Source: Qipengyuania oceanensis (GTDB taxonomy: Bacteria > Pseudomonadota > Alphaproteobacteria > Sphingomonadales > Sphingomonadaceae). From it: a DNA stretch of 64,000 nucleotides. How positions within the stretch are numbered: position 1 is the stretch's first letter; each line of letters opens with the position of its first letter. Shown here piece after piece: positions 53,331 through 61,547 of the stretch. The stretch covers positions 992,001-1,056,000 of the forward strand of contig NZ_WTYN01000001.1 of assembly GCF_009827535.1 (NCBI RefSeq), read 5' to 3'. Under the pieces are notes generated by a model that saw nothing but the letters and a program-made list of their open reading frames with translations, did not search any database and was not told the origin of the DNA. A program made the translations under genes and the position numbers.

Positions 53331-54826
53331 GCATTTCCTCCCTGAGCGGCAGCACATTCGCGCGCCACCGCCACGTCGTCGAAGGGCAGGACTTTCATGT
53401 CCGCCGCGCGCCCGATGATCTGTCCCTGTTCGTGTCCCTTGCCCGCGACTAGGACGATGTCCTGTGGGCCTGCGTCGCGAATAGCCGCCTGGATCGCTTC
53501 TCGCCGGTCGCCGATCTCGAACAGCGCGTGCTCGCCCTTCGCCCCCTCGGCTCCGGCCATCACGGCCCGCCGGATCGCGGCGGCATCCTCGCCGCGCGGA
53601 TTGTCGTCGGTGACGATGATGACGTCCGAATGGCGGGCAGCGGCGGCGCCCATCGGGGCGCGCTTGCCTGCATCGCGGTCCCCGCCCGCCCCGAATACCG
53701 TGATGAGCCGGGCGTTGGGATGCTCGGCGACATGCGGGCGCAAGGCTGCGATCGCGGCCTCTAGCGCATCCGGGGTGTGGGCGTAGTCGATGTAGACCGG
53801 CGCGCCGCTCTGCGCGATGGCTGCCCGTTCGAGCCGCCCGCGCACCGGCTGCAGCCGAGCGATGTTCGAAAGCGTCGTCAGCGGGTCGCCGCCGGTCGCG
53901 ATGACCAGCGCTGCGGCGGTCAGTGCGTTCGCGGCCTGGTAGGCGCCGATCAGCGGCAATTGCAGCTTGCGCGTCTCGCCGTCGAATTCGACTTCCAGTT
54001 CCTGACCCAGCTGCGTCGGCGTGTGGGCGAGCAGGCGGATGAAGTCGCCCTGCTCGCCCACGGTCAGCACGCGCGCGCAGCAAGTGCGCGCATGCTCTGC
54101 AGCCATTGCCGTCCACTCGTCGCCGCCGGTCCACACGACGGCGGTCGCGTTCTCGTCGGTGACTTCGGAGAACAGCCGCATCTTGGCAGCGAAATAGTTC
54201 TCCATCGTCTCGTGGTAATCGAGGTGGTCGCGGCTGAAATTGGTGAACGCGGCGGCGCGCACTTTCACGCCCTCGTTGCGGTATTGCGACAGGCCGTGGC
54301 TCGATGCCTCGTACGCGACATGGGTAACGCCTTCGCGCGCGAGGCCGGTCAGGTTCGACAGGAAAGTGACGATGTCGGGCGTGGTCAGCCCGGTGGAGAC
54401 GCTACCGTCGGGCGTGGTCACACCGAGCGTGCCGATGCTGGCAGCCCGCTCGCCAGCCATCCGCCACAACTTGCGCGTCATCTCGACGGTCGAGGTCTTG
54501 CCGTTGGTCCCGGTGACGGCGACGATGGTGTCGGGAACCGGCGTGAAGAATTGCGCGGCGAGATTGGCGAAGGCGCGGCGCGGCTCGGCATCTGCGATAT
54601 GGAGCGCGCGTTCGACACGGGCTTCCGGCCGTGCGACCACGGCGACCGCGCCCGCTTCCACGGCAGCAGGAATGAAATCCTCGCCATTGACGCTCGCGCC
54701 CCGGAACGCGCCGAACACCGTGCCCGGCGCGACCTTGCGATGATCGATGGCGAAGCCGGTGACATTGGTGTCGCCTGCATCCACGCCCGTCATGCCCGCC
54801 CCCTCGAGGATGCGCGCCAACTTCAA
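53327..54826 (-). CDS. murE: UDP-N-acetylmuramoyl-tripeptide synthetase (meso-DAP adding)
   Basis: A 499-residue enzyme adding meso-diaminopimelate. The start is TTG 54826 within the ftsI stop (TTGA), the only TTG start in the cluster. VTGTNGKTS (104-112) is the ATP loop. YEASSHGLSQYR and the DNPR motif in TDDNPRGED near residue 400 select meso-DAP rather than lysine. YIDYAHTPDALE is the other signature. The first ATG in frame is 11 codons later (GMTG), too far inside the first strand to be the start. Confidence 0.96.
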   Translation of the reverse strand: MKLARILEGAGMTGVDAGDTNVTGFAIDHRKVAPGTVFGAFRGASVNGEDFIPAAVEAGAVAVVARPEARVERALHIADAEPRRAFANLAAQFFTPVPDTIVAVTGTNGKTSTVEMTRKLWRMAGERAASIGTLGVTTPDGSVSTGLTTPDIVTFLSNLTGLAREGVTHVAYEASSHGLSQYRNEGVKVRAAAFTNFSRDHLDYHETMENYFAAKMRLFSEVTDENATAVVWTGGDEWTAMAAEHARTCCARVLTVGEQGDFIRLLAHTPTQLGQELEVEFDGETRKLQLPLIGAYQAANALTAAALVIATGGDPLTTLSNIARLQPVRGRLERAAIAQSGAPVYIDYAHTPDALEAAIAALRPHVAEHPNARLITVFGAGGDRDAGKRAPMGAAAARHSDVIIVTDDNPRGEDAAAIRRAVMAGAEGAKGEHALFEIGDRREAIQAAIRDAGPQDIVLVAGKGHEQGQIIGRAADMKVLPFDDVAVARECAAAQGGNA

Positions 54827-56541
54827 CTGTGGTCCCCGACCAGCGGCTTGAGGTCCGAAATGTCGACGTCACGGTGTTCATCGGGCTGCACACCGAGGAT
54901 CGGCCCGATCCGCGGGACCAGCTTGCCGACGATTGGAGCCGCGTTCCAGGCGGCGGTGCGCTGGAAGGAACTGGCGACCGTGCCGCGCGGCTCGTCGAGC
55001 ATGGCGATCACGACATAGCGCGGATTGTCCATCGGAAAGGCTGCGGCAAAGGTCGAGACGAGCGTGGTCTTGCGGTAGCCGCCCGCGCCCGGCTTTTCCG
55101 CCGAGCCGGTCTTACCGCCGACCCGGAAACCCGGTGCATCGGCGTTGCGGCCCGTGCCGTAGAGCGAAATCATCCGCAGCAACTGGCGCATGCGCGACGA
55201 AGTCGATTCCTTGAACACGCGGCTCCCGCGCACTTCCTTGCCTTCGGCGACCTTGTGCAGCGTCGCCGGACGCCAGATGCCGCCGTTGACCATTGCCGCA
55301 TACGCGCTCGCAAGGTGCAGCGGGGTCACCGCGATACCGTGACCGTAGCCGACCGTCATCGCCCGCAGGCGGGGCCACTTGCCGCTCGCCCAGATGGGGA
55401 ATCCACGCGCCGGCAGTTCGATGTAAGCGCGCTCGTTCATGTGCAGTCGGCGCATGTAGTCCTGCATGACCGCCGGGGTCATCTGGTCGACGATCTGCGC
55501 GGTGCCGACGTTGGAGGAATGAATCAGCACGTCCGGCACGTTGATCGACTGGCCGATCACGTGGCTGTCGCTGATCGTGAAGCCGCCGACACGCATCGGC
55601 AGGCCGGAATAGGTCTGGCTCATGCGGGTCAGCGCGCCGCTGTCGATCGCAGCGGCGACGGTCAGCGGCTTGAAGGTCGAGCCGAGTTCGTAGACCTGGT
55701 TGGTCACCCGGTTGAACATGAGCTTCTCGCCCTCGGCGTCGATCCGATTGGGATCGAATTCCGGAAGGCTTGCAAGGCCCATGACCTCACCGGTATCGAC
55801 GTCCAGCACCACGCCTGCAGCACCGGTCGCATTGACCGCGAGCATGCCCTTGCGCAGTTCGTCCTCGAGCGCGCCCTGCACCCGCATGTCGATCGAAAGC
55901 GGTATGGGATCGCCGCGCGTGGCCGGATCGAGCAGCCGTTCATCGAGCACGGCTTCCATGCCTACGCGGCCGTGACCGTCGGCGGCAACGAAGCCGAGGA
56001 CGTGCGCACCCATCGAACCTTGCGGATAATGCCGGTCCGTTTCCTGCGGCATTTCGAGGGCGATTTCGCCGATGCCCTGCACCAGGTTCGCCTCTTCGGG
56101 AAGTACCCGGCGGCGCAGATAGCCCGACCGGCCCGAGGCGAGCCGCTCGGCGATTTCGGCCTCGTCGAGATCGGGGAAGATGGCGACGAGTTCTGCCGCG
56201 ACCTGCTGCGGCGTCTTGACCAGCGCCGCACCATCCTCGCCCAGCGCCTTGGGATTGAACCACAGTGCATAGGCGGGGAATGCGCGTGCAAGCGGCACGC
56301 CGTTGCGATCGGTGATCTCGCCACGCGGCGGCAGCAGGGCGTCATGGAGCGAGGTGGTGATGACCGCCTTGTCGCTCAGCCCGAGATAGAAGATGCGCGC
56401 CACCGCCAGCGATGCGACGAAGGCGAACAGCAGCGCGACCCACAGCACCCGCAGCCGCGCCGTATCGAGCGACTTCCTGCGTATGCTGACCAGCTGCACG
56501 CGACCGGTCGAGATCGCCGTGCTGACCGTTACCGCATTCAT
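54823..56541 (-). CDS. ftsI: Septal peptidoglycan transpeptidase (PBP3)
   Basis: A 572-residue class B penicillin-binding protein working with FtsW. One membrane helix (about 31-53) precedes the periplasmic part. RGEITDRNGVPLA (73-85) opens the pedestal domain. The active-site motifs are Ser288-Thr-Phe-Lys291, Ser342-Ser-Asn344 and Lys477-Thr-Gly479. The C-terminal tail is short. The start at 56541 overlaps ftsL by 4 nt. Confidence 0.98.
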   Translation of the reverse strand: MNAVTVSTAISTGRVQLVSIRRKSLDTARLRVLWVALLFAFVASLAVARIFYLGLSDKAVITTSLHDALLPPRGEITDRNGVPLARAFPAYALWFNPKALGEDGAALVKTPQQVAAELVAIFPDLDEAEIAERLASGRSGYLRRRVLPEEANLVQGIGEIALEMPQETDRHYPQGSMGAHVLGFVAADGHGRVGMEAVLDERLLDPATRGDPIPLSIDMRVQGALEDELRKGMLAVNATGAAGVVLDVDTGEVMGLASLPEFDPNRIDAEGEKLMFNRVTNQVYELGSTFKPLTVAAAIDSGALTRMSQTYSGLPMRVGGFTISDSHVIGQSINVPDVLIHSSNVGTAQIVDQMTPAVMQDYMRRLHMNERAYIELPARGFPIWASGKWPRLRAMTVGYGHGIAVTPLHLASAYAAMVNGGIWRPATLHKVAEGKEVRGSRVFKESTSSRMRQLLRMISLYGTGRNADAPGFRVGGKTGSAEKPGAGGYRKTTLVSTFAAAFPMDNPRYVVIAMLDEPRGTVASSFQRTAAWNAAPIVGKLVPRIGPILGVQPDEHRDVDISDLKPLVGDHS

Positions 56542-57083
56542 TCGACGACCTCTGCGACCCGGGCGACGAGGGGAGTGGCTTCACCGAAGGCGCGCGCGAA
56601 ATCATCGGCGGCAGACGCCTTGATCTCCATCTGCCCCGGCTTCTTTGCCGAAGGCGATTGCACGCGGTCGGCCTGGGCGACGCGCTGGCCGCTGATGGGC
56701 GAAACCATTGCATCCAGCGCTTCCGGCGAAGGCGCGGCGTCGGGTGCACGCGCCACGCGGATCGGCGAGGGGGCGTTCATCCCGCGCGGCGCGCCGAGGC
56801 TGGCGAGCTGGCGCACTCCGGAAATATACTGGTCGGCGCGCGGGGCCTTGTAGCCGAATTCGATCGCGTTCCAGTCGGCAAGCTGCTGCTGGTTCGCGCG
56901 CGCCTGGAATTCGGTTTCGAGCAGCAGTTTCTCGCGTTCGAGCTGGACGATCTGCCGCTCGGCGAGGCGCACCTCGCTCTTCACCGAGTTGACTTGGAAG
57001 GTGAGCGCGATGAAGCAACCGAAGCTGATGCTCAGCGCAAACAGCCAGCCGATCTGGCGCAGCCGGGATCCGCGCGACATCAT
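56538..57083 (-). CDS. FtsL-like division protein
   Basis: A 181-residue bitopic protein between rsmH and ftsI, the standard ftsL place. A short basic N-terminus is followed by one membrane helix (about 12-31). Then comes a coiled-coil ([26 protein letters not shown], about 34-59) with heptad leucines, as in FtsL, which pairs with FtsB. A proline/alanine-rich tail of about 100 residues is longer than in E. coli FtsL. Sequence identity in this family is low, so the name rests mainly on topology and position. Confidence 0.88.
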   Translation of the reverse strand: MMSRGSRLRQIGWLFALSISFGCFIALTFQVNSVKSEVRLAERQIVQLEREKLLLETEFQARANQQQLADWNAIEFGYKAPRADQYISGVRQLASLGAPRGMNAPSPIRVARAPDAAPSPEALDAMVSPISGQRVAQADRVQSPSAKKPGQMEIKASAADDFARAFGEATPLVARVAEVVE

Positions 57084-58018
57084 GCGGCAAGCTCCCGTGC
57101 GGGGGCGCCGGTGCGGACCGCGTGACGCAGGACCGCCGAGCGCGAGCGCGGGTTGCGCGCGATCTCGGCCTCGGTGGCTCGGACGGCCTTCGATACTTTC
57201 GTGAAAACCGCCGGGTCGTTCGCCACCACGGGCAAGTGGCGCGAACCGCCGGTGCTGGCGGATGCCTCTCGCAGGAAGCGCTTGACGATCCGGTCCTCGA
57301 GGCTGTGAAAGCTGACCACCGCGAGCTTGCCGCCCTCCCCCAGCAGCTGCTCGGCACCGGAAAGCCCCTCGCGCAGTTCGTCGAGCTCGCCGTTCACGTG
57401 GATGCGGATCGCCTGGAAGGTGCGGGTCGCCGGGTCCTTCTTGTCATGCGGCTTGTGGCCCAGCGCCCGGCGCACGATGCCAGCCAGTTCGCCAGTCGTC
57501 TCCAGCGGCCGCGCGGCGACGATGGCGCGCGCGACGCGGCGGGACTGGCGCTCCTCGCCATAGGTATAGAGCACGTCGGCGATCGCATCGGCATCCGCCG
57601 AGTTCAGGAAATCTGCCGCGCTGGTGCCATCCTGGCTCATCCGCATGTCGAGCGGGCCGTCGAGCGAAAAGGCGAAACCGCGCTCCGCCTGGTCGAGCTG
57701 CATGGAAGAAACCCCGATATCCATCACCACGCCGTCGACGCGGGACAATCCCGATTCGGCGAGCGCGTTAACCATTTCGGAGAATCGGCGCGGATGGAGA
57801 ATGAGGCGCGGCGGGTTTTCCCCCGTCTCGCGCCACGTGCGACCCGAGGCAATTGCGTCGGGGTCTCTATCGAACGCGTGGACAGTCGCACCTGCATCGA
57901 GCAGGGCGCGCGTATATCCACCCGCGCCGAATGTCGCATCGACGATGACGTCGCCGGGCCGTGGGGCCAGCGCGGCGATCACCTCGTCGAGGAGAACGGG
58001 GATGTGGGGAGCGTTCAC
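57080..58018 (-). CDS. rsmH: 16S rRNA (cytosine-1402-N4)-methyltransferase
   Basis: A 312-residue SAM-dependent enzyme modifying the ribosomal P-site. The start GTG 58018 overlaps the mraZ stop (GTGA); [13 protein letters not shown] follows at once. [15 protein letters not shown] is the SAM loop, [16 protein letters not shown] and PLDMRM are family motifs, and [15 protein letters not shown] near the C-terminus is the RsmH signature. It couples with ftsL by an ATGA overlap. Confidence 0.97.
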   Translation of the reverse strand: MNAPHIPVLLDEVIAALAPRPGDVIVDATFGAGGYTRALLDAGATVHAFDRDPDAIASGRTWRETGENPPRLILHPRRFSEMVNALAESGLSRVDGVVMDIGVSSMQLDQAERGFAFSLDGPLDMRMSQDGTSAADFLNSADADAIADVLYTYGEERQSRRVARAIVAARPLETTGELAGIVRRALGHKPHDKKDPATRTFQAIRIHVNGELDELREGLSGAEQLLGEGGKLAVVSFHSLEDRIVKRFLREASASTGGSRHLPVVANDPAVFTKVSKAVRATEAEIARNPRSRSAVLRHAVRTGAPARELAA

Positions 58019-58509
58019 TTGCGCTTCCCCTTGGCTTCGGCCTCGGCCGTGAGACTGGCGCAGGCCGCCTGCGCGGCGGCCCATTCGGGACCCATCGCCT
58101 GCAACCTGGCAGGATTCCAGATCGTGAAAAACCGGCCCGCGCCCTGGAAATACAGCCCACCGTCGTCGATCCCGGCCAGATCGCGCAGGTGGTCGGGCAG
58201 GACGAAGCGGCCGCTGTCGTCGAAGGGAAGCTCGACGAAGCCGAACAGGTGCATGGCGCGCAGGTCGCGATCGAATTCAGCCTGCATGCGGATCGCGCGC
58301 TCTTCCTCGCGGTCAAGCTGCTCGTCGAGTTCGTTCTTGCGGGAGAGGCCGAAACCGGTGAGGCAATCCCAGCGATCGTGCTTGGCGAGACACAGGACCC
58401 GGCCGTCGCTCGATTCCTTGACCGCCTTGCGGAAGAGCGGGGGCAGCGTGAAGCGGCCCTTGTCGCCCGAGGGCGAAAAGGCCTGACCGCTATATCCTCC
58501 GAAAGACAC
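58015..58509 (-). CDS. mraZ: MraZ transcriptional regulator of the dcw cluster
   Basis: A 164-residue protein with two SpoVT/AbrB-like MraZ domains: [15 protein letters not shown] near residue 17 and [16 protein letters not shown] near 100, each with the DxxGR core. The start is set at GTG 58509; a GTG three codons earlier is also possible. MraZ represses the mra promoter in E. coli by binding repeated TGGG-type boxes (known). The array at 58656-58710 upstream fits autoregulation. A basic C-terminal tail (EAKGKRK) follows. Confidence 0.93.
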   Translation of the reverse strand: MSFGGYSGQAFSPSGDKGRFTLPPLFRKAVKESSDGRVLCLAKHDRWDCLTGFGLSRKNELDEQLDREEERAIRMQAEFDRDLRAMHLFGFVELPFDDSGRFVLPDHLRDLAGIDDGGLYFQGAGRFFTIWNPARLQAMGPEWAAAQAACASLTAEAEAKGKRK

Positions 58510-58655
58510 TCCCGACACCTCGCCCCATCCCCTGTTTGGGCCGCATTTGCCGGACACAGCTTCCCCGCCGCCGCCCGCGCATGTTGACGGGAGGCCTGGC
58601 TCGCTTTCGCGAAGCCGGGCAGGAACACTCTGTCCGATGGAATATCTTGTTAACT

Positions 58656-58710
58656 CGGGAACTTCCGGGATGGAAGGGAAAATTGCGGGATTTCACGGGA
58701 AAACTCGGTA
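58656..58710 (+). promoter_or_regulatory. Candidate MraZ-box array: GGGA repeats at about 10-bp spacing
   Basis: CGGGA occurs at 58656-58660, 58666-58670, 58686-58690 and 58696-58700, with AGGGA at 58675-58679 (one base out of phase) and CGGTA at 58706-58710. Spacing of 10 bp puts all on one DNA face. E. coli MraZ binds three TGGGN repeats separated by 5 bp, the same period. These read on the strand opposite to mraZ transcription. Binding here is inference. Confidence 0.65.
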
Positions 58711-58726
58711 AATGTATGATTTACCG
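58706..58726. promoter_or_regulatory. Perfect 8-bp inverted repeat (operator-like) ahead of mraZ
   Basis: CGGTAAAT (58706-58713) and ATTTACCG (58719-58726) are exact reverse complements with a 5-bp spacer. The left arm includes the last, weaker element of the GGGA array. A dimeric regulator is the likely reader, but no cognate protein is identified. A small RNA hairpin is also possible if transcribed. Confidence 0.6.
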
Positions 58727-58826
58727 TGCTTTTCCTTATTAACCTTTGCTCCGCCTGCACGTGGCTAAGGCACGCAAATCCAAGCAATTGCGCGGGTATT
58801 TGCCAAGTCATCAAGCAGCGCACCGA

Positions 58827-59645
58827 TCATTCCCGCGATTTCCCCGTTTTGCCCCGACTCGACTCGAAAGCCCGAACGACCAGCACGTCCAGTCCAGCGG
58901 TGCGTCCGCCTTCCTTCTCGCCGTTCTCGATCAGCGTCGCGTCTGCGACGATCAGCGCACGCCCGGCCCCGATGGCGCAATCCGCGACCAGGCCATCGGC
59001 AAGCAGCGCGCAGTCCGAAGGTTCGCCCCCGGCCGGTGCGCGCTTCACGAAATGCCCGGCAAGGCTGACCGGTATCGTGGCTTCGCCCAGCGAAACCGTC
59101 CGGATGCCGTCCGGCTGGTCCTCGTCGAACAGCAGTTCAAGGCCCCAGCGCGCGAGGATCGGCGAGATGAGCACCACGTCCTGCGGCCTGCGCCGGTCCC
59201 CGATATGGAAGCGTGATTCGGCCGAAAGATAGGGATCGGCGAACATCAGCAGTCGCCCGCCGTCCCGCACCCAGGCATCGAGCTCGACATTTTCCGCACC
59301 CGAGAGCGCGCGCGGTTGCGCGAGGATCGCCCGGTCCATTTCGGCAAGGCCGCGATCGCCATCGAGCGTGTCGAGCGGCACGAGCCGATAGTCACTTTCC
59401 AGTGCGGTGCGGACCCAGTGTGTTGCGGCGGCACCGGACAGCATCTCGTTCACGTCGGCGACTTCGCCCCAATAGATGGGCAGCGTGGCGAACAGGCCGA
59501 GTTGCGGCTTGCGCGCCTCCTCGGACACGACATCCACTTGCCCGTCCTCGACCTGGCCGAACATCCCGCCCGACCACCAGAGTGCACTTGCAAGAAGCGC
59601 GGCCAGCAGGGCCATCACGAGCGCCCTACTGCGCGGGAACGGCAT
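58827..59645 (-). CDS. Membrane-anchored protein of unknown function (DUF4350/GldG-like)
   Basis: A 272-residue protein with an N-terminal signal-anchor helix (about 8-27) and a periplasmic body. LPIYWGEVADVNEML near residue 55 and DAWVRDGGRLLMFADP near 125 resemble the GldG/DUF4350 fold, which is related to glutamine-amidotransferase-like sugar-binding domains, but this is a weak by-eye match. The C-terminal part includes IGAGRALIVADATLIENG, also of that type. The start at 59645 overlaps the next upstream gene (59626-59988) by 20 bp, so the two form one transcription unit. Confidence 0.75.
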   Translation of the reverse strand: MPFPRSRALVMALLAALLASALWWSGGMFGQVEDGQVDVVSEEARKPQLGLFATLPIYWGEVADVNEMLSGAAATHWVRTALESDYRLVPLDTLDGDRGLAEMDRAILAQPRALSGAENVELDAWVRDGGRLLMFADPYLSAESRFHIGDRRRPQDVVLISPILARWGLELLFDEDQPDGIRTVSLGEATIPVSLAGHFVKRAPAGGEPSDCALLADGLVADCAIGAGRALIVADATLIENGEKEGGRTAGLDVLVVRAFESSRGKTGKSRE

Positions 59646-59988
59646 CGCCCTGCTCCGGCATCACGGCGGTCTCCTGCTGGGCCGACGCGGTCGGCTCTGC
59701 GGGAAGGTCGGGCACGATGCCGGCATCGGCCAGCGGATCGTTCTTGGGCGTTCCGGTCGAAGGCTCGACGGTGGGTGCAGCCTGGGGCACGGCAGTCGCA
59801 TCGATCTGGTTGGCGCGCTCGTAAATGAGCGTGGCAAGCCCGATCAGGATGACCATACCGAGCAGTCCGCCGACGCCGATCCGCAGGCGCTGCATCGATT
59901 CATCACGCGTGCCGGCAAGCGGCGCGATCTCGGCTGGACGCTGCATCGCATAGGGGTCGACGCGATTTTCGAAGGGATCTGTGGCCAT
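59626..59988 (-). CDS. Small single-helix membrane protein, unknown
   Basis: A 120-residue protein with a polar N-terminus containing many charged residues, one membrane helix (about 37-56), and an acidic Pro/Thr/Ala-rich tail without Cys. No family is recognised. It overlaps the DUF4350-like gene by 20 bp on the same strand and the reading frame has normal GC3 bias, so it is likely a real gene. The protein may be a partner or anchor for the next one. It lies 77 bp after cysK. Confidence 0.72.
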   Translation of the reverse strand: MATDPFENRVDPYAMQRPAEIAPLAGTRDESMQRLRIGVGGLLGMVILIGLATLIYERANQIDATAVPQAAPTVEPSTGTPKNDPLADAGIVPDLPAEPTASAQQETAVMPEQGDAVPAQ

Positions 59989-60065
59989 CGCTGCAGGCTA
60001 GAGCCTGCGCCGCGCCTGTCAATTTTCGTGCAATCGGCTCGCAACCGGCAATCGCTCGAGGGCTG

Positions 60066-61064
60066 TCAGTCCCGCTCGAGCCAGTCGAACACCGGCAGGC
60101 CTTTTTCGCGCAGCCACGCAGCGTTGTAGAGCGTGGAGAGGTAGCGAAAGCCGGTGTCGCACAGGATCGTCGCCACGCGCGGGTTCTCGACGCCGTCGGC
60201 CTTGAGCTGCTTGGCGAGCGCGACCGCGCCCGCGACGTTGATCCCGCTCGACAGGCCGAGGCACAGGCCTTCTTCCTGCAGCAGGCGGGCGACCCATGCG
60301 AGACCTTCCTCGTCGGAGATGCGGAACTGCGTATCGATCGGCGCACCTTCGAGATTGGCGGTGATCCGCCCCTGTCCGATGCCCTCGGCGACCGAACTGC
60401 CTTCCGATTTCAGCTCGCCATGCGCGTAGTAATCGTAAAGCGCCGCACCATGAGGATCGGTCAGCGCGATCCGGATCTTCTCGTCGAATTCCTTGAGACC
60501 CATCCCCACGCCGGCGATCGTACCACCGGTGCCCGCAGCGCAGGTGAAGCCATCGACCCGGCCGTCCAGCTGCTCCCAGATTTCCTTCGCCGTGCCTTCG
60601 ATATGCGCCTTGCGGTTGGCTGTGTTGTCGAACTGGTTGGCCCAGATCGCGCCGGCGGTTTCCTCGGCCAGCCGCCGCGAGACGTGCACGAAGTGGTTCT
60701 TGTCGGAATATTTGGTCGGCGGCACGGTGACCAGCTCCGCGCCGAGCGCACGCAGCGTCGCCATCTTCTCCTGGCTCTGGTTGTCCGGCATCACGATGAT
60801 CGTGCGATAGCCCAGCGCATTGGCGACCAGCGCCAGGCCGATGCCGGTGTTTCCCGCCGTACCTTCGACGACGCAGCCGCCCGGCTTGAGCTCGCCGCGC
60901 GCTTCCGCGTCACGGATGATATAGAGCGCGGCGCGGTCCTTCACCGAAGCGCCGGGATTGGTGAATTCGCATTTGCCGTAGATTTCGCAGCCGGCCTCCG
61001 CGCTGGGTCCTTGCAGCAGGACGAGCGGGGTGTTGCCGATCAGGTCAAGCGTCGTTGTTGTCAT
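60066..61064 (-). CDS. cysK: Cysteine synthase A (O-acetylserine sulfhydrylase)
   Basis: A 332-residue PLP enzyme forming cysteine from O-acetylserine and sulfide. Lys42 in FTNPGASVKDRAA binds PLP. EGTAGNTGIGLA (67-78) holds substrate, and GTGGTIAGVGMGL is the PLP phosphate loop. The C-terminal part has SVAEGIGQGR. It completes the pathway supplied by the cys genes at 26-30 kb. A cystathionine beta-synthase-like role cannot be excluded, because ENxG features vary. Confidence 0.93.
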   Translation of the reverse strand: MTTTTLDLIGNTPLVLLQGPSAEAGCEIYGKCEFTNPGASVKDRAALYIIRDAEARGELKPGGCVVEGTAGNTGIGLALVANALGYRTIIVMPDNQSQEKMATLRALGAELVTVPPTKYSDKNHFVHVSRRLAEETAGAIWANQFDNTANRKAHIEGTAKEIWEQLDGRVDGFTCAAGTGGTIAGVGMGLKEFDEKIRIALTDPHGAALYDYYAHGELKSEGSSVAEGIGQGRITANLEGAPIDTQFRISDEEGLAWVARLLQEEGLCLGLSSGINVAGAVALAKQLKADGVENPRVATILCDTGFRYLSTLYNAAWLREKGLPVFDWLERD

Positions 61065-61125
61065 GGCGGCTGGTTAGGCAGGGAGGACCGCACCGGCAAC
61101 GCAGATGGCCTTTGCGCGGTAGAAC

Positions 61126-61443
61126 TCAGTCTTCCGGCGCGATCGTGACCTTGAGACCGTCGAGCTCGTCACCGAACGGGATCTGGCACGAAAGGCGCGA
61201 GTTCTCGGTCCGGTGGTCGCTGCTTTCCAGCAGGTCGTCCTCGTCCTCGCTCATCGCCGGCAGCTTGTCCTTGAATGCCGGGTCCACATGGATGTGGCAG
61301 GTCGCGCACGAACAGCAGCCGCCGCACAGCGCCAGCAGCTCGTCGAAACCATTGTCGCGGATCGCTTCCATCACGGTCAGGCCGTCGTCGACATCGATCG
61401 CGGATTCCGTACCGTAGCGGTCAGTGACGATAAGCTTGGGCAT
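61126..61443 (-). CDS. 2Fe-2S ferredoxin (adrenodoxin/Isc type)
   Basis: A 105-residue electron carrier. The cluster ligands are Cys40, Cys46, Cys49 and Cys86, matching C-x5-C-x2-C...C. Two more Cys at 43 and 44 lie inside the loop (CGGCCSC), not typical ligands. The acidic C-terminus is common for adrenodoxin-like proteins that serve cytochrome P450 or Fe-S assembly. It lies 61 bp from cysK on the same strand, but no isc genes are present. It could also feed CysI; that is inference. Confidence 0.94.
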   Translation of the reverse strand: MPKLIVTDRYGTESAIDVDDGLTVMEAIRDNGFDELLALCGGCCSCATCHIHVDPAFKDKLPAMSEDEDDLLESSDHRTENSRLSCQIPFGDELDGLKVTIAPED

Positions 61444-61547
61444 CGAGGGTTTCCTGTGTTGCTGCGACCTCGCAGGTCTTGCGCGCGGCTGCTAAGGCGT
61501 GTCCGGCGATTTGGCAAGACAGCCAATATGAGAGGGAGCGGCACAGG

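Larger units (their letters stand above)
58510..58826. promoter_or_regulatory. 317-bp intergenic control region ahead of mraZ
   Basis: No gene is seen in this gap. It holds the mraZ promoter region: the periodic GGGA array, an abutting inverted repeat at 58706-58726, and AT-rich stretches such as TTAACAAGATATTCC on the minus strand. I could not fix a -35/-10 pair. The side near 58750-58826 shows only the ordinary end of an upstream gene. Confidence 0.7.

Noticed and set aside
54829-56853. Plus-strand open frame of 674 codons opposite ftsI and ftsL
   Set aside because: Fully antisense to ftsI, which has all penicillin-binding motifs; composition and lack of a ribosome site mark it as a shadow.
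58856-58865. Two adjacent GACTC (GANTC, CcrM-type) sites near the mraZ control region
   Set aside because: They lie inside the end of the neighbouring coding gene and two such sites in 10 bp can occur by chance; no other support.
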